From: Pseudomonas oligotrophica
GTDB taxonomy: Bacteria; Pseudomonadota; Gammaproteobacteria; Pseudomonadales; Pseudomonadaceae
Assembly: GCF_021726475.1 (NCBI RefSeq)
Contig: NZ_JAKJRU010000004.1
Coordinates: 248,001 to 312,000, forward strand
DNA length: 64,000 bases
Direction: 5' to 3'
Shown here piece by piece: positions 7,434 through 15,663 of this stretch (the stretch's first letter is position 1; every line of letters begins with the position of its first letter). The translations under genes and the position numbers were made by a program. The notes under the pieces are model-generated. The model was given only the letters and a program-made list of their open reading frames with translations. It ran no database searches and was not told the DNA's origin.

Positions 7434-9938
7434 ATGGCAAAGATGATACCTAGTCAAGGTGCCATTGATACAAACAGCTTTGGTGAAAGTACAGTATTTT
7501 CTTTGCTGAGAGACGGCTTGCCTGAAGAGTATACGGTCATACATAGCCTCCCGTGGCTCTGTTCTGCGATTAAAAAAATTGACTCCAGTTTCGCCCCAAC
7601 TGGAGAGATTGACTTTCTTATCATTCATGAGGACCTTGGTGTACTCGCGCTGGAGGTTAAAAGTGGCGCCTACCGTGTTGAGGGCTCTATTTTTGTACAT
7701 GTGCGCTCTCAAAGAGCATCCAATCCGGTTATGCAGACTCGGAAGAACTCTCACGGGCTAGCGAGATGGCTCGGCTGTGATGAGAGTTTACGGATAAGAA
7801 TCGGATACGGCTTCGTTTTCCCGGACAGTAGTTTTGGAGAAAACGACTTAGGCCCAGCTTTAACTGATCGCAGCACGCATCTGCCTTCCAAGATCTTTGT
7901 GCAGCATGATGAGATGAGCTCCCTATCATCCAGAGTTGTCGATATCATGGCATATTGGAAGGCCGCTCTTAATAACCCTCCCCTTGGGAGGGAGAAAGCA
8001 AATGCTATCTTATCCGCCCTATGTCCACAGTACGATGGAACCCTGGCATGGGGAGCAAGAATATTATTCGACAATCATATGTGGTTACGGCTGACTAAAG
8101 AGCAGGCCTCGGCTGTTGAAAGAGCGCTTAATAAGAACAAAACAGTAATTACAGGCTGGCCGGGTACAGGGAAGACACTCATCGGAATAGAGGTCGCCAG
8201 AAGGCTTTCGAATGAAGGGAAAAATGTTCTATTCCTTACATTCAATTCTTTGCTGGCGGAAAATATTAAGCTTCAGCTAAAGGATGCTGGAAGTTGTACG
8301 GTGTCGACCTGGCACACATTCTGCCATCAAGCGAAGAAAAAGATTGGCGTAACTTCAGATGAAAATATTGAGCCACAGGATTGGTTTCAGAATCAATGCT
8401 GTGACGACCTTGCCCAAGCAATAAAAAGGGGGCTTATAAAACCCTACGATGCAATAGTAGTCGATGAGGCGCAAGCTTTTAATATTGTTTGGCACAGGAC
8501 TCTGCTTGGCTGGCTGGGCGATAAGCCCGCTATTTTCTTTGCTGATGAATCACAAGTTTTTTCTTTTGAGAAAAACACGACAGAAATATTGAGCTTGTGC
8601 AATGAGGCAGGCATTAAGTCACCATATTATTTGACTTCGGTCATTAGAATGCCTAGAAAAGTGACAAAACGACTAATTGAAGCCAGGGAGTGTGACTATC
8701 AACTACACATTCCGAGGCCCGAAGAGGACGACACTCTAAGAGAGATACTGACTGACGACTGGGTAAATGATATCAGTTTGCAGGTTCAGAAATTGTGCCT
8801 AAGAGGCATAGCAAAGGAAGATATATTGATTTTAACTCGACTTGAACCGTCTGAGTACTTTAGAAATCTTGTCAGTAACTTAGGGGTAAGACATGCGCTA
8901 GTTAGCCGCTATAGGGGGTTGGAGTCCCCTGTGGTGATCATACTCGGCTGTGATAAAATGAGCGACTCTGAGCTATTCTGTGCCTATTCTAGGGCCACTA
9001 CTCTCTGCATAGCAATCTATATGATAGAAACCCTCACATGGAAGATTGAGGGTGCATTTCAAAACATCCTTGCTAAGGATGACGTAAATGCACGAAAAAT
9101 AGATCGCGCATATAATGATTCTCTCACTACAAATATTATCAATCACGAAAATGACGCGATAAAATACAGCCTGCATACAGTCGATCTATACTGGTCGAAG
9201 TCTTGGGGCAGCTGGCTTGTGCATATCCCCTCCGAGGGAGGTGCGCATGAATTATGGGCTGATTATTTAGTGCAAAATTGGCCGTGGAAAGTGTATGCAT
9301 GGAGTGGCGATGCGCGCCGAAAGATTAGCCTAATACTAAAAGACGATGATGAAGGAGAGTCGTACGTAGGAAGGCTTTCTTATAAGCTTTTTTATTGTGA
9401 CGATTGCAAAGAATATACCCCGCACCACATTCATTCAGAGGAATGCAGTTTCTGCAAGAGCGGCAATTGTCTCGCTAGCTCGCAGGATTTTACTTTAGAA
9501 AGCAATGTAGTTTCTACCATATCTATGTTGGATGAACTAATTTATAGAAATCTCAGCTATCAAGTGTCTCCTGATAAAGTCGAGCTACAAGTGCTGCCCC
9601 TCCCCTTGGCCGCAATGGGCGCCAGGCTGTATTCTGAGCAACGAGCAAAGCAATTTAATGAAGATCTACTAGCCTTGCCACCCGGCAAGTATTTTTACCG
9701 CTCCGCTCTCGCGTTTGTTCAATCAAGAGCCCTACTACTAAAGCCGGGGAAGATGATTTCACACAAAAAACTTGCAGGCGAGCTGTATAGTCGTTACGAG
9801 GACTTAAAGGTTATAGATGGAGCTTCATGGCAAACAAAAATAGCGCAAGCCCTTTCTACGCTATACGGGAAGGGGCTCATAGCAAAAATTGATAGGGGGA
9901 TTTATGGTCCTCCAGACAGTTCAAATGACAGTCTATGA
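7434..9938 (+). CDS. NERD-domain nuclease/helicase fusion, probable defence protein
   Basis: 834 aa from the ATG at 7434; a TTG at 7407 would add nine residues. Residues about 15-110 are a NERD domain with restriction-endonuclease-like acidic residues (GEID near 57-60, EVK at 74-76). A superfamily 1 helicase core follows, with Walker A GWPGTGKT (241-248) and DEAQ (344-347). Around residue 655 is a cysteine cluster (CDDCKEY, then CSFCKSGNC) that looks zinc-binding. The last 60 residues resemble a winged helix (MISHKKLAGELYSRY). NERD-helicase proteins are frequent in defence islands, and several are implicated in phage resistance. It is a stand-alone gene, convergent with the helicase gene at 9998, with AT-rich codon use. 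Confidence 0.8.
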   Translation: MAKMIPSQGAIDTNSFGESTVFSLLRDGLPEEYTVIHSLPWLCSAIKKIDSSFAPTGEIDFLIIHEDLGVLALEVKSGAYRVEGSIFVHVRSQRASNPVMQTRKNSHGLARWLGCDESLRIRIGYGFVFPDSSFGENDLGPALTDRSTHLPSKIFVQHDEMSSLSSRVVDIMAYWKAALNNPPLGREKANAILSALCPQYDGTLAWGARILFDNHMWLRLTKEQASAVERALNKNKTVITGWPGTGKTLIGIEVARRLSNEGKNVLFLTFNSLLAENIKLQLKDAGSCTVSTWHTFCHQAKKKIGVTSDENIEPQDWFQNQCCDDLAQAIKRGLIKPYDAIVVDEAQAFNIVWHRTLLGWLGDKPAIFFADESQVFSFEKNTTEILSLCNEAGIKSPYYLTSVIRMPRKVTKRLIEARECDYQLHIPRPEEDDTLREILTDDWVNDISLQVQKLCLRGIAKEDILILTRLEPSEYFRNLVSNLGVRHALVSRYRGLESPVVIILGCDKMSDSELFCAYSRATTLCIAIYMIETLTWKIEGAFQNILAKDDVNARKIDRAYNDSLTTNIINHENDAIKYSLHTVDLYWSKSWGSWLVHIPSEGGAHELWADYLVQNWPWKVYAWSGDARRKISLILKDDDEGESYVGRLSYKLFYCDDCKEYTPHHIHSEECSFCKSGNCLASSQDFTLESNVVSTISMLDELIYRNLSYQVSPDKVELQVLPLPLAAMGARLYSEQRAKQFNEDLLALPPGKYFYRSALAFVQSRALLLKPGKMISHKKLAGELYSRYEDLKVIDGASWQTKIAQALSTLYGKGLIAKIDRGIYGPPDSSNDSL

Positions 9939-9997
9939 GTAGTTGCTCAAACCCTGCCCTTGACTCAGAGCTAGAACATGTAGAGTCTGCGCAGCCG

Positions 9998-12022
9998 TTA
10001 GCTCCCAAGCGAGTCATCTCGGTTCAAATGGTGAACCGTCCAACCATGCGCCTGTAGCTGTTCTAGATGCTGTTGGGCTTTCCTCTCGTTGCCAAGCGAG
10101 CTTTTTCGTATAGCCAAGCACAGCAAGTGGCTGGGGCGGGTCATGGCAACGTACATTTCCATCAGTCGCCTGCGTTTGCCGTCGTTATCACAGTGCCCCC
10201 CGTTGACGTACTTCCCGCTGAGCCACGGCATCAACGCTTTGAGGAAATGGGTACGGTTGTAGGTGTCCAGGATAAGGGTGGCAGCATGTGTTTCGCCCTT
10301 TGCTACGTGGATTGATCCCAGTTTGATATCGACATGCCGCTCCTGGTAATGATAGCGGTAGTGGTTAAACGCTGGTGCGAGCTGCCCCGCTGATTCGGTG
10401 TCTTCAACGGGAGCTGCATGCCACTCGAGGAAGCGCATTGCATCGGGTTGGTCGCGCTGGCCGCCACCGATGAGAACGCCCAGTTCGTCGATGAACCTGA
10501 CCCACGAAGTCCACGCAGCTTGGTCGATCTGCTCGTCCTGACATAGCAGACGATCAATCAATTTGCGATAGATGCGTAAGCCTCTAGGGGTGAGCGAGAG
10601 CATCCCATCCAGTTGACGATGGATACGGCTTTCTGCTCTAAGCGGTACTGGCGGCGACTGCAGATTTGCCAAGTGTATGAGTCCCGCACCTATGCGTTCC
10701 AGCCCTGCATGCATTGTGTTGCCCAACCTGGCTCTTTGCTTGGCCGTTCGGAAATAGTCAATCAATGATTCTGGACGGTGAGTGGTGGGATGCTTGGCGG
10801 TCACGTAGGGCTCCCAATAGTGCCCCACGGTTCTCGGGCTCAACTTATCCTGAGGATCCCGCTCAATTGTTTTGTGTACAGCCCCGAGCGCAGATACGGC
10901 GCAGGAGGCAATTACATCCGAAGGCACGTGCTGTAGGACAAGCTCGCCGTAGGCGCTGAGTACGCCAGTAGCATCATCGTCTGGAAATACAAACACCGTA
11001 TGCGGGATGGGAGCGGCTTGGGCCTCGGAGGCACGCTTGCCCTGCAGGCCGGTGGGTAGAATGGGGGTGTATGCAAAGCGACAGGCCAGAGAGGCAATCG
11101 AGCCGTCGAATCGAAAGCTGTCGGCAATTGCAATGCTGCGAGGCGAATCGGGGAAGCTGTCGTCGCCAGCCTCGTCACCATGCTCAAAGATCGCCTGATT
11201 CGGATCGCCAACTCGCACCACGCAGATGCTCTCATTGTCGCGACGGAAAATCTGAGACAGGAGCTGATTTTGCTGGCGAGAGGTGTCTTGCATCTCGTCC
11301 AATAGGATGCAGGGAAAGCGTTCCTGCAGTGTCGCGGCTACCGAGGGCTGTCGGCTCAGCAATTCCTGAGCGATAACGAAGATATCGTCGTAGCAGAAGT
11401 AGCCTTCACGAGCGGCGCTGCCGACAGCTGACGCCGCGAGTCGGTACATCCGCGTGTCTTTACCGCAGGGAAAGGTCTCCAGATCCAATGGCGCTGAGAA
11501 ATCCATGGAGCTGAGGGTCAAGCGTTCCAAACTGGTAAAAGACCTCTCAAGGTAGTTGTTGAGCGTCCGATACTCTTTTAGGGTCAGCGCCCTTCGCCGT
11601 GCCGAGTGCGTGAGGTCATCATCAATCGCTGTAAGCGGGATACCCGCCGAGTGGAGCCAAGGCTTTGCCAGGAAGCGACTGACGAAACCATGGATGGTAT
11701 CGATATAGTGTGGGTACTGGAGTAGGCGTTGCCCTACCGCCGTGCCTCCCAACCGCCGTTGAATTTCTTCTCGGGCCACATTGGTGTGCGATAGCACGCA
11801 CAACCCCCTCGTTGAGCTCTTCCAGCGCCGCGCCAGTAACGCTAGCTTTGCCACGATCAGGGTAGTTTTGCCACTCCCGGGACAGGCCGAGACGTCTCGA
11901 GTTTCCCTGACCTTGAGGAATTCACGACGGGCTTCATCGAGCGGTTTGAGCTGCATCAGCTCGCAGACCCAGTCAATGTCTTCATCGGTAACCGGGGCGA
12001 CCAGATCAGTGAAAGGAATCAT
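9998..12022 (-). CDS. gajB: UvrD-like helicase, GajB-type partner
   Basis: A 674-aa superfamily 1A helicase. Walker A is ACPGSGKTT (46-54), Walker B is LLDEMQDTSRQQ, a motif V-like segment is IHVAKGETHAA and motif VI is YVAMTRPSHLL. Its ATG overlaps the stop of the upstream OLD nuclease gene by 4 bp, so the two are translationally coupled. An OLD-family nuclease followed by a UvrD-like helicase is the Gabija layout (GajA-GajB), in which the complex cleaves or senses phage DNA. Both proteins here are longer than the founding Bacillus pair (about 580 and 490 aa), so this is a Gabija-like or class 2 OLD system rather than a close match. Confidence 0.75.
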   Translation of the reverse strand: MIPFTDLVAPVTDEDIDWVCELMQLKPLDEARREFLKVRETRDVSACPGSGKTTLIVAKLALLARRWKSSTRGLCVLSHTNVAREEIQRRLGGTAVGQRLLQYPHYIDTIHGFVSRFLAKPWLHSAGIPLTAIDDDLTHSARRRALTLKEYRTLNNYLERSFTSLERLTLSSMDFSAPLDLETFPCGKDTRMYRLAASAVGSAAREGYFCYDDIFVIAQELLSRQPSVAATLQERFPCILLDEMQDTSRQQNQLLSQIFRRDNESICVVRVGDPNQAIFEHGDEAGDDSFPDSPRSIAIADSFRFDGSIASLACRFAYTPILPTGLQGKRASEAQAAPIPHTVFVFPDDDATGVLSAYGELVLQHVPSDVIASCAVSALGAVHKTIERDPQDKLSPRTVGHYWEPYVTAKHPTTHRPESLIDYFRTAKQRARLGNTMHAGLERIGAGLIHLANLQSPPVPLRAESRIHRQLDGMLSLTPRGLRIYRKLIDRLLCQDEQIDQAAWTSWVRFIDELGVLIGGGQRDQPDAMRFLEWHAAPVEDTESAGQLAPAFNHYRYHYQERHVDIKLGSIHVAKGETHAATLILDTYNRTHFLKALMPWLSGKYVNGGHCDNDGKRRRLMEMYVAMTRPSHLLCLAIRKSSLGNERKAQQHLEQLQAHGWTVHHLNRDDSLGS

Positions 12023-14031
12023 GTCTCTCCTCCACCTAGATCCTGGCTGATGCTTCCAGTCGCGAACTCAATGGCTTGGATCAGGTACTGAGGCAGGAGC
12101 GTGTGCAGTTGGTCGGCGGTCAATTTGCCTGACTGTTGACGATCCGTCAGCAGGTCTGCCAGGTACTGCGCCGCGATCGCTTTCGATGCGCGTTTGCTGG
12201 AAAACATCTCGTACACATGGGATGCGAGCTCCTCTTTCGATGAGGTGCCGACCGCCAGTTTATCGTAAGCCTCGCTGGCTTCCTGCTGAACGACCTCTAG
12301 CGTTTTTCGATAGTCGTTCAATGGATCATCATTCGCTGCGCAGGTGGCGGCGATATAGAGTTCCTTCCCCAAGCCCGCATAGGCCAGGTCATACTCGAGC
12401 GTCCACTCATCAGCAACGAATGTCTGGACGTTTTGCCCGTCGCCGTCTTGCAGCTTTTTCCGCAGCGCTTGAAGACCTTGAGCTTGTGCCTGAGTATCGC
12501 TTCCGAAGTCGCGTTTGGCCCGCCACTTGCGGCGAGTGCTCTGCCAGGCCTTGTCGTCATCACCGTCGACCTTGCCCAGAATCAGGGGGGCGCAGTCAGG
12601 CATGACGTCCAAGTCTGAGATACAGGCTACCGGTATGCTCAACAAGCCCCGCGCGGGATCACTCCGCTGGAGAATCCGAGCATACCTGCCTAGTCCCGTG
12701 CTTCCCACATTGACAATCGAGACGCCATGCTCGGTCAGATCTTTCCCCAAGAGAGCAGCTAGCGTTGGGATCAGAATGGCCTCTGCCGGCCCCTCCACGA
12801 TCATGACGCCTTTTGCAAAGAAGAGGTTTGCCTTCGTCACGTCCAAGAAGCGAGCAAGGAACCGATAGTCCCCAGCGTCCAGCTTGGTTGCCTCTTGGGC
12901 TAAAGAGAAAGCCTGTTGATTACGGATGAGTACCAGGTTCTCGATGGGTATTTTGGAGCTGAGGTTTGGGCTGTGTGTCGACAGGATCACTTGCACAGCG
13001 CGCTGCCCTTGCTCTTTCGGCTTGGCCGCCGTATCTAGAAACTGCATCAGGCGAAGCTGGCGCTGAGGATGCAAGTGCGCTTCGGGCTCCTCGATCAGTA
13101 GCAAGGGAAGTCCTTCGGGTTCCTTCCCTAGGAGCAGCAGCTCACAAGCCATGAACAAAATGTTGTTGGAGCCCAACCCGTATCTGCCGCGTGCCACGCC
13201 GGACTGGTTATCCAGCAGCCCCAGTTCCAAGCGTTCAAGGATTTGCCGCAGCTTGGTAATCTCTGTGGCTCCCTCGGCGAAGCTGATATGGCTACTGAGG
13301 TCTTCACCCGCCATAGCCAGCTTACGCAGGTATTGATCATTAATGGCTGACTGAGCGCTGGTGACTCCGGGGTGTGCATTGACCAGGTGCCGAAGCAGGT
13401 CGGACATCCCGGCGAGGCTCAGTGATTGCGCATCGACAAGTTGTGCAGGAGGCTGGTCTTCCTTGAAGGCATCCCCGACACCAATATCAGGGAAGCTATA
13501 TAGGATCTGCGACAGTCGTGAACCGCGACCAGACGACATTTCTCGTTCAGCGTCTCGCAAGGGCCTCAGATACGCAGTTGCGAGCAGTTGTCGTGCTCCT
13601 GCGTCGAGGTTCGGACCTGTGCCGGACTGACCAGCCCTGACACTGATGTCGACCCAGCGCCGGGCGGCAGTGGAGTCGCTCAGTCGCCGAGCCCTCCACT
13701 GAACATAGAGTACGACTTCTGCCCCCTCATAACTCAAGTATTCCGCGAATGCGCCCCGATCCTCTGGCGCAAGGTCGGAGAATCTGCAGACAATCTCAAT
13801 TTCGGTTTTCTGAACCCGCTGCGGGGTGATGTGGAAGTCTTCAGGTTGAAGCTTGAAGTAGTCTGCATCGCGCGTTTGCAGGACAAGGCGAATTGCATCC
13901 ATGATCGCCGTTTTACCCGCATCATTTTCGCCCACGAGTGCCGTCACACCCCGGTTGAACTCAACGCTGAACGGTGTTTTCCCATCACCAAACTGACGAA
14001 AATTCTTGATGGTCAGCTCAGACAAATACAT
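12019..14031 (-). CDS. gajA: OLD-family ATPase with TOPRIM nuclease, GajA-type
   Basis: 670 aa from the ATG at 14031, which follows a good AAGGAG; the open frame continues 33 codons upstream without a better start. The N-terminal ABC-type ATPase begins MYLSELTIKNFRQFG with Walker A GENDAGKT (34-41); further on are IEEPEAHLHP (Walker B) and STHSPNLSS. The TOPRIM nuclease domain has MIVEGPAEAI and, later, ISDLDV for metal binding. OLD nucleases paired with a UvrD helicase belong to class 2, which includes Gabija. In Gabija the ATPase restrains the nuclease until nucleotides are depleted during phage replication. The role here is inferred from family and gene pair. Confidence 0.8.
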   Translation of the reverse strand: MYLSELTIKNFRQFGDGKTPFSVEFNRGVTALVGENDAGKTAIMDAIRLVLQTRDADYFKLQPEDFHITPQRVQKTEIEIVCRFSDLAPEDRGAFAEYLSYEGAEVVLYVQWRARRLSDSTAARRWVDISVRAGQSGTGPNLDAGARQLLATAYLRPLRDAEREMSSGRGSRLSQILYSFPDIGVGDAFKEDQPPAQLVDAQSLSLAGMSDLLRHLVNAHPGVTSAQSAINDQYLRKLAMAGEDLSSHISFAEGATEITKLRQILERLELGLLDNQSGVARGRYGLGSNNILFMACELLLLGKEPEGLPLLLIEEPEAHLHPQRQLRLMQFLDTAAKPKEQGQRAVQVILSTHSPNLSSKIPIENLVLIRNQQAFSLAQEATKLDAGDYRFLARFLDVTKANLFFAKGVMIVEGPAEAILIPTLAALLGKDLTEHGVSIVNVGSTGLGRYARILQRSDPARGLLSIPVACISDLDVMPDCAPLILGKVDGDDDKAWQSTRRKWRAKRDFGSDTQAQAQGLQALRKKLQDGDGQNVQTFVADEWTLEYDLAYAGLGKELYIAATCAANDDPLNDYRKTLEVVQQEASEAYDKLAVGTSSKEELASHVYEMFSSKRASKAIAAQYLADLLTDRQQSGKLTADQLHTLLPQYLIQAIEFATGSISQDLGGGET

Positions 14032-14346
14032 CCTTGCTCCTTGCGTATGATCCATTCGCGGCCTGGGGCGGCACACGAGCATAAATTGAGCATGCACTAC
14101 CTGAAGGTGAGCCGCCAAAGATAGAGGCAAAGCGCCATTCTGGCCTGCATGCTAACGCAACTTGGCGGTGGCTGCTGATGCATGAGTTTGGCTCATCCAG
14201 GCGGGCGCACGGATCGCATCACCTTGGTCTGCCCCGGGCTGAGTAGACACTGACTTAAGCTGGATAATGTCTGCCACAAGAAGTGTTCATGACCCAGAGC
14301 AGACGACGGTTTCCCGAATCCTTTGCATATCGACCCAGGCAGCGGT
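14032..14346. other. Intergenic stretch before the Gabija-like pair
   Basis: 315 bp between the 360-aa gene and the OLD nuclease gene. The only landmark is the AAGGAG Shine-Dalgarno just upstream of 14031. A promoter for the OLD-UvrD pair is expected here, but no convincing -35/-10 pair was identified. Nothing else was seen. Confidence 0.4.
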
Positions 14347-15429
14347 CTACGTTCTATCCTGCTCGGATTTTAGGACCTGCACGCCGTGGACGTCAGGTGT
14401 TGCGCAAAAGGCTTCTAACGCAGCGGCGTTAACGCAAATTTTGTTGTATCCGGCAAGAAATTCGTAGCTATTTACCATGAGGAGTGCATTCACCCCCGTG
14501 GCCACCCTAGCCCTGGCTTGTTCTCGTAAACTTTCATCAAAGCCATGTTCCCTCATCACTCTGTCCAATGTGACATCAACAAACGCGTGCTCAAGTGCGA
14601 TAATACAGTTCTTGGACACGTTCATATAGGTGAGCGGTCCACTTCCGGAATCTTTAACCACCCCAGTATCCGTGAGTAGCGCACATCGCTCATCGAACAC
14701 AGCGACGAATATAGTTGTGGAGAACTCTGGGGCTATAAAAAATTCATTTATAAAGCCGTCCAAGTGGGATGCCTTGTCATCCCTATCAACGTAGAGAAAC
14801 AGTAGCAACAGGCGAATCCACTGCTGGTACTCCCTCGACGAAACGCCGTAAGTCTTGCAGATGTACGCTTCTTCAGCGGAATTTTTTTCGGCTAGTGCCA
14901 AATACAGCGCAAGCGCACCAGATTTATCGAGGGAGTAATCTAAGAAGGTATCGAACTGCTTCAACACCACCTTGATTTTGTGAGGGTTTCTCAGCCAGTT
15001 CATTGTTTTATAGGTATAAATGAATTTGACGTGACCGAGAAATTTCTCAAAATCGAATCCTTCTAAATCCTTCAAATAGATTTTAGATTGCGTATCCAGA
15101 CATTCTCTAACGCCGTTGATCATTGCAAGTAAGCTGGACACATGCTCAGGATAGGGAGCTTCGTAACGTTCGAACAAGCGCTCAAAATTCAACCGGTCTT
15201 TCTCGCCTGTCCGCATGAAAGTAAACAGGTCCTGAAACTCAAGGTTTCTCCAGATCTGAGTCTTTCCTTTCAGATGAATGGTTGGTGTCTTTCTATCGAC
15301 AATCGAAAAGCGATAGATTTCAGCTTTTTTTGACTGAGGATCTGCCGAGCAAGAGTTCAGCCGCTGCTCGGACCGTGAAACGAAATGCTGGCTAGCGGTG
15401 GGGTTTATGAAATCGTCAAGACTCGTCAT
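14347..15429 (-). CDS. Uncharacterised 360-aa protein, weakly DUF4238-like
   Basis: A soluble protein with no membrane segment. Its start contains ASQHFVSRSEQRLNS followed by EIYRFSIVDR and later DRLNFERLFERYE. This pattern recalls the DUF4238 proteins (an HFVP-like opening, then an acidic alpha-helical core), many of which sit in accessory islands; the match is weak and made by eye. The ATG at 15429 follows AAAGG. It lies downstream of druE in the same direction after a 234-bp gap with a hairpin, so it may be a separate unit or an extra member of the Druantia transcript. No function is proposed. Confidence 0.6.
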   Translation of the reverse strand: MTSLDDFINPTASQHFVSRSEQRLNSCSADPQSKKAEIYRFSIVDRKTPTIHLKGKTQIWRNLEFQDLFTFMRTGEKDRLNFERLFERYEAPYPEHVSSLLAMINGVRECLDTQSKIYLKDLEGFDFEKFLGHVKFIYTYKTMNWLRNPHKIKVVLKQFDTFLDYSLDKSGALALYLALAEKNSAEEAYICKTYGVSSREYQQWIRLLLLFLYVDRDDKASHLDGFINEFFIAPEFSTTIFVAVFDERCALLTDTGVVKDSGSGPLTYMNVSKNCIIALEHAFVDVTLDRVMREHGFDESLREQARARVATGVNALLMVNSYEFLAGYNKICVNAAALEAFCATPDVHGVQVLKSEQDRT

Positions 15430-15611
15430 ATCTGGCCTTTGGATACAAAGAGTGGGGAGTATGCCGCCATGACGGATAAATGGCGCCCAAAGAGAAAGGA
15501 ACGAGTGTGCCCTGATTCATCACAGACTGAAATAAGTTGGCGCCCTACTCAAGCATCTAGGATGCCAAGCTTATGTCTGGCGCCCCGCCGCAGGTGATAT
15601 CTCACGAAATG

Positions 15612-15648
15612 ACCCGCTCAGTCACGCACCGTACCTAACTGAGCGGGT
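15612..15648 (-). terminator. Long hairpin just after druE
   Basis: A perfect 11-bp inverted repeat (ACCCGCTCAGT / ACTGAGCGGGT) with a 15-nt loop lies 16 bp beyond the druE stop. On the minus strand it is followed by CATTTCG rather than a run of T, so it may be a weak intrinsic terminator or a transcript-stabilising hairpin. Confidence 0.45.
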
Positions 15649-15663
15649 GGCTAAGTTCCAAAG

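Noticed and set aside
10067..15597. Several 60-180-aa plus-strand frames opposite the helicase and nuclease genes
   Set aside because: All are antisense to well-supported genes.
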